From: Deltaproteobacteria bacterium
GTDB lineage: Bacteria > Myxococcota_A > UBA796 > UBA2385
NCBI GenBank assembly: GCA_016845285.1
Contig: JAERSX010000325.1
Coordinates: 1-5,267 of the forward strand
DNA: 5,267 nucleotides
Direction: 5' to 3'
Below are positions 1 through 5,267 of this stretch, in pieces. A program made the translations under genes and the position numbers. The notes under the pieces were generated by a model. That model was not told the origin of the DNA. It saw only the letters and a program-made list of their open reading frames with translations, and made no database searches. Each line of letters opens with the position of its first letter. The first letter of the stretch is position 1.

Positions 1-42
1 GTCCTATCCTGCGACGCCGGGTGGAGATACCTCCTGGTCGAC

Positions 43-46
43 GAGG
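43..46 (+). promoter_or_regulatory. Ribosome binding site of the hydrolase
   Basis: GAGG lies five bases before ATG 52. It supports that start over a longer reading that would enter from the left edge, because the 17 codons upstream are open and cannot exclude an earlier start by themselves. Confidence 0.5.
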
Positions 47-51
47 CGGTC

Positions 52-843
52 ATGCATGGCAACCGGGTCTCTCTGGCCCACACCCTGAGCGGTCCCGAGG
101 ACGCACCACCGGTGGTCTTCATCAACGGCCTCGGCGGCTCCCAGGCTGCCTTCGCCTTGCAGCACCGCCACCTGGGCGTCGACCACCGGGTGCTCACCTT
201 CGACCATCGTGGTCTGGGGGCCAGCCCCTTGCCTGACGAGCACGTGAGCGTGGCCACCTACGCTGCCGACCTCGTCGGGCTCCTCGACGAGCTCGACCTC
301 GGCCGGGCCGACTTCGTCGGCTTGAGCTTCGGCGGGCGGGTGTTGATGGAGGTGCTCCTGGGGTGGCCCGAGCGAGTGGCCACCGCGACCCTGTGTTGCA
401 CCTCGGCCGGCGGCCCGGACCACGTGGCCGGCGACCCGGCGGCCTATGCGGCGCTGCAGCGGGTCGAGTCCTTGACGGAGTCGGACTGGTCCGAGGTGCT
501 GCTGCCAGCCCTGTTCGGTGAGGCCTTCCGAGCCCGTTATCCCCGGCGCCTCCGCAGCATGGTGACCTGGCGTATGCGCCACCCCGCGCGGCCCGATGGG
601 GTACGGCGTCAGTGGGAGGCTCTGGGGAGCTTTGACGCCAGCGAGCGCCTCGAGCAGGTGCGTACCGCCACCTTGGTGCTGCACGGCAGCGACGATCGAC
701 TCTCTCCACTGGCCAACGCCGAAGCCCTCGTCGACCTCATCCCAGGGGCGGAGCTGGCCGTGTTGGACGGTGTGGGCCACAGCCCCAACGTTGAGGATCC
801 GCCGGGCTTCCACGCCGCGCTACGGGAGTTCTGGCGGCGGTAA
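52..843 (+). CDS. Alpha/beta-fold hydrolase (263 aa)
   Basis: Probable cytoplasmic serine hydrolase of the alpha/beta-fold family, the group that includes 3-oxoadipate enol-lactonase-like and other small esterases; the substrate cannot be told from sequence. The nucleophile elbow is GLSFGG at residues 90-95, giving Ser92 in a GxSxG motif. The acid is most likely Asp215 in LHGSDD (210-215), and the base His243 in GVGHSPN (240-246). The DHRGLGAS motif (51-58) after strand beta4 is typical. The oxyanion turn reads NGLGG (25-29), with Asn where HG is usual. There is no signal peptide or membrane segment. The length is normal for the family, and residues 130-190 form the cap. ATG 52 is the only usual start in frame in the visible sequence and has GAGG at 43-46, but the frame stays open to the window edge, so a longer N-terminus is not excluded. 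Family call is firm; specific function is unknown. Confidence 0.93.
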   Translation: MHGNRVSLAHTLSGPEDAPPVVFINGLGGSQAAFALQHRHLGVDHRVLTFDHRGLGASPLPDEHVSVATYAADLVGLLDELDLGRADFVGLSFGGRVLMEVLLGWPERVATATLCCTSAGGPDHVAGDPAAYAALQRVESLTESDWSEVLLPALFGEAFRARYPRRLRSMVTWRMRHPARPDGVRRQWEALGSFDASERLEQVRTATLVLHGSDDRLSPLANAEALVDLIPGAELAVLDGVGHSPNVEDPPGFHAALREFWRR

Positions 844-874
844 ACGCTCGCTCGCCGGCGCTGCCTCTTGCTGG

Positions 875-1168
875 TCAACACCTCGGAAGAGCAGCGCCTG
901 GCCTTCTCCGGTCGTCGGCAGCCATGCCGATGCCTGTGAAGGAACCGGCCTCGCCGGCCAGGAAGACCATGTTCCTGTTTGCGTTCAAGTGGTCGAGCAC
1001 GATGACGCCCGACCTGGGCCCACAGATCACCCAGGCTCCTCCCGCAGAGTCTCCTGTCTCGTCGTGGTTGGGCGAGGCGACGATCATGTCCACAGCACCG
1101 TCGGCGTTCAGCTCCCCGCTGTCTCCGAGCTGGTGTCGGAGCTCGAGACGGAAGGTTGGGGTGGACAT
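875..1168 (-). pseudogene. Remnant of an FG-GAP repeat (beta-propeller) protein
   Basis: The minus strand encodes 97 residues without a stop that match about one FG-GAP/integrin-alpha repeat. GELNADGAVDMIV (residues 18-30) fits the calcium-binding GDxNGDGxxDLxV motif, with Glu19 in place of the first Asp. ASPNHD (31-36) fits GAPxxD, and SAGGAWVICGP (41-51) fits the AGAAYVxxGP strand. LAGEAGSFTGIGMA (70-83) fits the lead-in to a next repeat. After residue 86 the pattern stops in an Arg/Pro-rich tail ending in TGA. Intact family members are large, secreted, and carry several repeats after a signal peptide. Here there is one repeat, no signal peptide, and no FG-GAP pattern upstream in the frames read. 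A gene fragment is therefore the best explanation. The ATG at 1168 is nominal. A chance resemblance is possible but unlikely given the order of motifs. Confidence 0.55.
913..932 (+). repeat. Inverted repeat (stem-loop), possible 3' end of hydrolase transcript
   Basis: An 8-pair stem (913-920 with 925-932, one G-U pair) closes a GCCA loop about 70 bases after the hydrolase stop. A second small inverted repeat follows, CCGGC at 945-949 with GCCGG at 953-957. Neither is followed by a run of T, so an intrinsic terminator is not shown. The repeat also lies at the point where the minus-strand FG-GAP remnant loses its pattern. GC-rich DNA gives such repeats by chance fairly often. Confidence 0.3.
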
Positions 1169-1333
1169 CTGCTGTAGACGCTCGCCAGAAGCATGAGGGG
1201 TGTGCGTCTGCCCATCATGATCTCGCCATGCAGTCCTTCTATCTCTTCGTGTTTGGCTGAGCGTGCGGTAGCGGGAAGCGGAGGCCCCGTCGCTGGATTA
1301 TGGAGCCAGCCACGCGAGCCGGGCGAGGTCGAC
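1169..1333. other. Leader between FG-GAP remnant and carB
   Basis: This stretch of 165 bases should hold the carB promoter and 5' leader. Both strands were read: the plus-strand frame of carB is open from 1193 but its translation has no CarB character before 1334, and the minus-strand frames show no recognisable domain. No convincing -35/-10 pair was found. A weak inverted repeat, GCTGG 1292-1296 with CCAGC 1306-1310, has only five pairs and a nine-base loop. No riboswitch, attenuator or repeat could be supported. Confidence 0.4.
1325..1328 (+). promoter_or_regulatory. Ribosome binding site deciding the carB start
   Basis: GAGG lies five bases before GTG 1334, which begins the PLRTDIQSVMVIGSGP segment that aligns with the N-terminus of known CarB proteins. 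It favours the GTG start over the in-frame ATG at 1193. Confidence 0.65.
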
Positions 1334-4300
1334 GTGCCCCTGCGGACCGACATCCAGAGCGTCATGGTGATCGGCTCTGGTCCAATCGTCATCGGGCAAG
1401 CCTGCGAGTTCGATTATTCGGGCACGCAGGCCTGCAAGGCCCTTCGGAAGCTGGGCTTTCGGGTGGTGCTGCTCAACAGCAACCCCGCCACCATCATGAC
1501 CGACCCCGAGGTGGCGGATGTCACCTACGTCGAGCCTCTGAGCCTCGACTTTGCGCGGCAGGTCATCGAACGGGAGCGGCCCGATGCGCTGCTCCCCACG
1601 GTGGGAGGCCAGACGGGGCTGAACCTCGCCATGCAGCTGCACGAGGCTGGCGTGCTCGCCGAGTTCGGTGTGGAGCTCATCGGTGCCCGTCCAGAGGCCA
1701 TCGCCGTGGCCGAGGATCGCGAGCGCTTCAAGGCCTGCATGGAAGCCGAGGGCCTGGCCATGCCCCTGTCGGGCATCGCGACGTCCATGGACGAGGCCCT
1801 TGCCCTGCTCCCCCTCGTGGGCCTGCCCGCCATCGTTCGCCCCAGCTACACATTGGGGGGCGAGGGCGGCGGTGTCGCCTACAACAAGGACGAGTTCCGA
1901 GAGATCGTCTCCCGGGGCATCGACCTCTCGCCGGTGGGTCAGATCCTCATCGACCAGAGCATCTTGGGCTGGAAGGAGTACGAGCTCGAGGTCATGCGGG
2001 ACACCGCAGACAACGTCATCATCATCTGCTCCATCGAGAACTTCGACCCCATGGGGGTACACACCGGCGACAGCATCACCGTGGCGCCGGCGCAGACCCT
2101 GACGGATCGTGAGTACCAGGAGCTGCGCGACATCTCCTTGCGCATCATCCGGGCCGTGGGGGTCGAGACCGGCGGCTCGAACATCCAGTTCGGCGTGAGC
2201 CCGGACGACGGCCGCATCGTGGTCATCGAGATGAACCCGCGGGTGAGCCGCAGCTCGGCGCTTGCCAGCAAGGCCACGGGCTTCCCCATCGCGAAGATCG
2301 CCGCCCAGCTGGCCGTGGGCCTGACCCTGGACGAGATCCCCAACGACATCACCAAGAAGACGCCGGCCAGCTTCGAGCCCACCTTGGACTACGTGGTGGT
2401 CAAGATCCCGCGCTGGAACTTCGAGAAGTTCCGCGGTGCGGACCGCACCCTCGACACACGCATGAAGGCGGTGGGCGAGGTCATGGGCTTGGGGCGCACC
2501 TTCTCCGAGGCCATGCTCAAGGCGATCTCCAGCCTCGAGGGCGGCTACCCCGACGCCTCGGGCTGGGACGAGCAGGTGCTTCGCGAGCGCCTCGCGATCC
2601 CCACGCCCGATCGCCTCTCGGCGCTCTTCGAGGCCGTGCGGCGAGGCTGGGATCCCACCGAGATCCACCGCATCACCCGCATCGACCGCTGGTTCCTCTA
2701 CGAGCTTCAGCGCATCGTGGCTCTCGAGCAGCAGCTCGACGGTCGCTTCCTGTCAGCGGTCTCTGGTGCTGAGCTGCGTCGCGCCAAGCGCGCCGGAATG
2801 CCCACCGAGCATCTCGCCCGCATCCTCGGCACCAGCGAAGCCAAGGTGCTGGCCCGTCTCCGTGCCGAGGACATCAAGCCCGTCTTCAAGCGGGTCGACA
2901 CCTGTGCCGCCGAGTTCGAGAGCTACACCCCATACCTCTACAGCACCTACGAGGACGAGGACGAGGCTGGGGATGCAGAGCTGGAGCGGGTGATCATCCT
3001 GGGCAACGGGCCCAACCGCATCGGCCAGGGCTTGGAGTTCGACTACTGCTGCTGCCACGCGGCCTTCGCCGTGCGAGAGGCCGGCTACTGCGCGGTGATG
3101 GTCAACTGCAATCCAGAGACCGTGTCCACCGACTACGACACCTCGGACAAGCTCTACTTCGAGCCGGTCACTGCCGAGCACGTGCAGAACGTCATCGACC
3201 GGGAGCAGCCCAAGGGCATCATCCTGCAGTTCGGCGGGCAGACACCGCTCAAGCTGAGTCATCAGATCGGCCCCATCCTGGGCACCACCGCCGACGCCAT
3301 CGACCTCTGTGAAGACCGGGAGCGATTCAATCGCCTCATGTCGGCCCTCCAGGTGCGCCAGCCCGAGGGCGCCATGGCCCGCACGAGGTCGGAGGCCATC
3401 GCCGCCGCTGCGCGCATCGGCTTCCCTTGCCTCGTGCGGCCCAGCTACGTGCTCGGCGGCCGAGCCATGGCCATCTGCTACGACGACGTTGACTTCCAGG
3501 CGGCCCTGGAGGAAGCCCTCGACGTGTCCCCCTCGCACCCCGTGCTCCTCGACCGCTTCCTCGAAGGCGCCGTGGAGTATGACGTCGACGCCCTGTGCGA
3601 CGGGAAGAACGTCCATGTGGCCGGCATCATGGAGCACATCGAGGAGGCTGGGGTCCACTCGGGTGACTCGGCCTGTGTCATGCCCGCTGAGCTGCTTCGG
3701 CCCGAGGTCGAAGACGAGATGATCGCCGCCACCACGCGCATCGGCGAGCGCCTCGGTGTGGTGGGGCTGATGAACGTGCAGTGGGCCGTCAAGGACGACG
3801 TGCTCTTCGTCATCGAGGTCAACCCACGTGCCTCGCGAACCGTGCCGTATGTGTCGAAGGCCACCGGCATGTCCCTGGCCCGCCTGGCGACTCGTCTCTG
3901 CCTCGGCGCGTCCCTCGACGAGCTGGGCCCCCTTCCCAGCGTTCGACGGGCCGACCCAGACAGCATCTGGACACGTCGCCAGGGCATGCGCTTCATCAAG
4001 GCGCCGGTCTTCCCCTGGTCCAAGTTCACTGTCGACGACGTCGTCCTCGGTCCCGAGATGCACAGCACCGGTGAGGTCATGGGCATCGGCCGTAGCTTCG
4101 GTGAGGCCTACGCCAAGGCCCTGGTGGCGGCCGGCATGCACCTGCCCACCGATGGTGGCGTGTTCATCTCCCTACGCGACGCCGACAAGGGCCTCGCAGG
4201 TGAGATCGCGGGTCCGCTCCATGCCATGGGCTTCCGGCTCATGGCCACCAGCGGAACCCATGCCGCCCTCCGCCGTGCCGGTGTGCCAGCCGAGCTGGTC

Positions 4301-4552
4301 TACAAGGTACGCGAGGGGCGCCCCGACATCGTCGACCATGTGCGCAACGGTCGAGTCCAGCTGATCATCAACACGCCGCTGGGCAAGAAGAGCGTCTACG
4401 ACGAGGCGGCCATTCGCCTCGCGGGCCTCCGCTTCGGTGTGCCCTGCATCACCACGCAGCGGGCCGCCAGCGCTGTCATCGAGGCCATTCGCTCCCTTCG
4501 GGCGGGCGAGCTGAGTGTGGTGAACCTCCAGGAACTCCAAGACCTCGGATAG
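1334..4552 (+). CDS. carB: Carbamoyl-phosphate synthase large subunit (CarB), 1072 aa
   Basis: Makes carbamoyl phosphate from bicarbonate, two ATP and ammonia supplied by the glutaminase subunit CarA, feeding pyrimidine and arginine synthesis in the cytoplasm. The layout is the full CarB one. The first ATP-grasp half spans about 1-400, with Arg129, Arg169, Gly175-Gly176, Glu215, Gln285, Glu299 and Asn301 matching E. coli numbering. An oligomerisation region spans about 401-545. The second ATP-grasp half spans about 550-930, with GNGPNRIGQG at 557-566, RPSYVLGGR at 702-710, Gln816, Glu828 and Asn830. A C-terminal MGS-like regulatory domain spans about 940-1072, with Lys952, Thr972, Thr975 and Lys991 at positions that bind UMP in E. 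coli, so feedback control is plausible. GTG 1334 gives 1072 aa against 1073 in E. coli. The second half appears to carry about 11 extra residues near 864-886 and a loop about four shorter near 641-650. No carA is adjacent. Confidence 0.98.
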   Translation: MPLRTDIQSVMVIGSGPIVIGQACEFDYSGTQACKALRKLGFRVVLLNSNPATIMTDPEVADVTYVEPLSLDFARQVIERERPDALLPTVGGQTGLNLAMQLHEAGVLAEFGVELIGARPEAIAVAEDRERFKACMEAEGLAMPLSGIATSMDEALALLPLVGLPAIVRPSYTLGGEGGGVAYNKDEFREIVSRGIDLSPVGQILIDQSILGWKEYELEVMRDTADNVIIICSIENFDPMGVHTGDSITVAPAQTLTDREYQELRDISLRIIRAVGVETGGSNIQFGVSPDDGRIVVIEMNPRVSRSSALASKATGFPIAKIAAQLAVGLTLDEIPNDITKKTPASFEPTLDYVVVKIPRWNFEKFRGADRTLDTRMKAVGEVMGLGRTFSEAMLKAISSLEGGYPDASGWDEQVLRERLAIPTPDRLSALFEAVRRGWDPTEIHRITRIDRWFLYELQRIVALEQQLDGRFLSAVSGAELRRAKRAGMPTEHLARILGTSEAKVLARLRAEDIKPVFKRVDTCAAEFESYTPYLYSTYEDEDEAGDAELERVIILGNGPNRIGQGLEFDYCCCHAAFAVREAGYCAVMVNCNPETVSTDYDTSDKLYFEPVTAEHVQNVIDREQPKGIILQFGGQTPLKLSHQIGPILGTTADAIDLCEDRERFNRLMSALQVRQPEGAMARTRSEAIAAAARIGFPCLVRPSYVLGGRAMAICYDDVDFQAALEEALDVSPSHPVLLDRFLEGAVEYDVDALCDGKNVHVAGIMEHIEEAGVHSGDSACVMPAELLRPEVEDEMIAATTRIGERLGVVGLMNVQWAVKDDVLFVIEVNPRASRTVPYVSKATGMSLARLATRLCLGASLDELGPLPSVRRADPDSIWTRRQGMRFIKAPVFPWSKFTVDDVVLGPEMHSTGEVMGIGRSFGEAYAKALVAAGMHLPTDGGVFISLRDADKGLAGEIAGPLHAMGFRLMATSGTHAALRRAGVPAELVYKVREGRPDIVDHVRNGRVQLIINTPLGKKSVYDEAAIRLAGLRFGVPCITTQRAASAVIEAIRSLRAGELSVVNLQELQDLG

Positions 4553-4608
4553 CCCTGGACCTGGCCGACGACCTCTCACCTTCGAGAGGGGAGCTCGTAG
4601 TCAGGGCT
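4551..4608. terminator. Nested inverted repeat between convergent genes, possible two-way terminator
   Basis: An outer 7-base perfect inverted repeat, AGCCCTG at 4551-4557 and CAGGGCT at 4602-4608, encloses an inner hairpin, CCTCTC at 4572-4577 and GAGAGG at 4584-4589 with a six-base loop. It starts at the carB stop codon and contains the TGA of the opposite gene (4576-4578). The place is right for shared termination of the two converging transcripts. There is no T-tract on either side, so intrinsic termination is unproven; factor-dependent termination or chance pairing are alternatives. Confidence 0.35.
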
Positions 4609-5267
4609 GGCTGTCTGGGCATCGCCTGGTTCGTAGCCTTCGGGATTCTGGCTGCAGTGGGCGCAGCAGGCGAAGGGCTGGCCGTCGAGGAAGCCGCGCC
4701 GCATGGCTGTGTAGGTGGGCCCATTCCAGATGTCCGCGAAGTTGTCATCTAGGAGGTTGCCCGCGATGGGGCGACCGGGCATGGGACACGGCGCGACATC
4801 GCCACCGATGGTGACGAAGACGCCGTTCTGGAGGAAGTTGCAGGGCACGCGGCCGCCTGCATGGCGGGACCACCTGGCGAGCCGGAGCTTCCGGCCGAGG
4901 GTGGCGCGCAACCGGTGGAGTCGGGTGCGGGTGATCCCCCGGAGCTCATCAGCTGCCAGACGGGCACGGGCGCCCCTGGCCACCGGCAGCCGCGTGCCGT
5001 CCATGAGCGGAGGCAGGTGGGCCCGAAAGCTCAGGGTGTCGGCCCGAGCGCGCGCTGCTCCGATCCAGTGCCTCGCAAGCTCGGGATGGTGTCGCAGGTG
5101 CTCGGTCTCGAGCTCTTCGCTGAGGACGGTGAGGTGGGCCACCTCGATACGGTCGAGGCCGAGCTCGTGTGCGAGGTCCACCATGTCGACCAGCTCGTGC
5201 ACGTTCCGGTGCATGAGCACCATGCACAGCGCCATGCGTGGACGGTCCTCTACGGGCAGCTCACTGC
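4576..5267 (-). CDS. Radical SAM protein with short SPASM/twitch-type C-terminal domain (5' end outside window)
   Basis: C-terminal 229 codons of a gene entering from the right edge. The first visible part (RPRMALCMVLMHRNVHELVD, then AHELGLDRIEVAHL) matches the late beta-strand and helix of a radical SAM barrel. The CxxxCxxC cluster motif that would bind the S-adenosylmethionine-cleaving cluster lies off the edge. Counting from the Met codon at 5233-5235, an Arg-rich stretch spans about 83-128. Then come Cys132, a GDVAPC motif ending at Cys150, AGNLLDDNFADIWNG (158-172), and CCAHC with Cys191 and Cys194. This is the C...GxxxxC...IWN...CxxC pattern of SPASM/twitch domains, which bind an auxiliary iron-sulfur cluster. 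The later cysteines of a full SPASM domain are missing, so a single auxiliary cluster is likely. Relatives modify peptides, proteins or cofactors; the substrate here is unknown. The frame is open through 5267, so the Met at 5235 is internal. It converges on carB with 23 bases between stop codons. Confidence 0.88.
   Translation of the reverse strand, partial: SELPVEDRPRMALCMVLMHRNVHELVDMVDLAHELGLDRIEVAHLTVLSEELETEHLRHHPELARHWIGAARARADTLSFRAHLPPLMDGTRLPVARGARARLAADELRGITRTRLHRLRATLGRKLRLARWSRHAGGRVPCNFLQNGVFVTIGGDVAPCPMPGRPIAGNLLDDNFADIWNGPTYTAMRRGFLDGQPFACCAHCSQNPEGYEPGDAQTASPDYELPSRR

Noticed and set aside
4..813. 269-residue open frame on the minus strand over the hydrolase
   Set aside because: It is antisense to a gene with an intact catalytic triad; its composition is that of a shadow frame.
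596..1177. 193-residue plus-strand frame running from the hydrolase into the gap
   Set aside because: It overlaps the hydrolase out of frame, lacks any domain, and runs across the FG-GAP remnant, which explains the second half better.
1296..1301. GATTAT as a -10 promoter element for carB
   Set aside because: Poor match to TATAAT and no matching -35 element at a suitable distance.
1292..1310. Hairpin GCTGG/CCAGC in the carB leader as an attenuator or operator
   Set aside because: Only five pairs with a nine-base loop; no T-tract, leader peptide or second competing stem seen.
1108..1392. 94-residue minus-strand frame in front of carB
   Set aside because: Low-complexity Ser/Pro/Thr-rich translation overlapping both the carB start and the FG-GAP remnant; no motif.
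1298..2668. 456-residue open frame on the minus strand inside carB
   Set aside because: It is antisense to strongly conserved CarB coding sequence, is rich in His, Asp, Gly and Ala as expected for a mirror frame of GC-rich codons, and has no recognisable domain.
2753..4141. 462-residue open frame on the minus strand inside carB
   Set aside because: Same reason: a mirror frame of the second half of CarB with biased composition and no domain.
1..5267. CRISPR array, tRNA, rRNA, insertion sequence or prophage signals
   Set aside because: No regularly spaced repeats, cloverleaf or rRNA-like sequence, transposase motifs or terminal inverted repeats were seen on either strand.

Overview
This is a GC-rich bacterial window with three genes and one gene remnant. 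From left to right: an alpha/beta-fold hydrolase (+, 52-843); a non-coding stretch holding a decayed fragment of an FG-GAP (integrin-alpha-like, calcium-binding beta-propeller) protein (-, about 871-1168); a full-length carB, the large subunit of carbamoyl-phosphate synthase (+, GTG start at 1334, TAG ending at 4552); and the C-terminal two thirds or so of a radical SAM protein with a short SPASM/twitch-type iron-sulfur domain (-, stop at 4576-4578, 5' end beyond the right edge).

Organism: high GC, strong codon bias and FG-GAP repeats of the 'GDxNGDGxxDLxVGAP ... GPxSG' style are typical of Myxococcota and related former Deltaproteobacteria. This is an inference from style, not a database result. 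CarB is well conserved and is the best marker here for placing the genome.

Layout: the hydrolase and the FG-GAP remnant converge. The remnant and carB diverge across a leader of about 165 bases. carB and the radical SAM gene converge with only 23 bases between their stop codons, and a nested inverted repeat spans both stops. No two intact genes look like an operon, so there is no evidence that they work together. carB is a housekeeping gene for pyrimidine and arginine synthesis, and its partner carA is not in the window.

No new multi-gene system is visible. The items most worth a second look are the FG-GAP remnant with its out-of-frame continuation, the truncated radical SAM/SPASM gene whose partners lie off the right edge, and an apparent 11-residue insertion in the second half of CarB compared with the E. 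coli enzyme.
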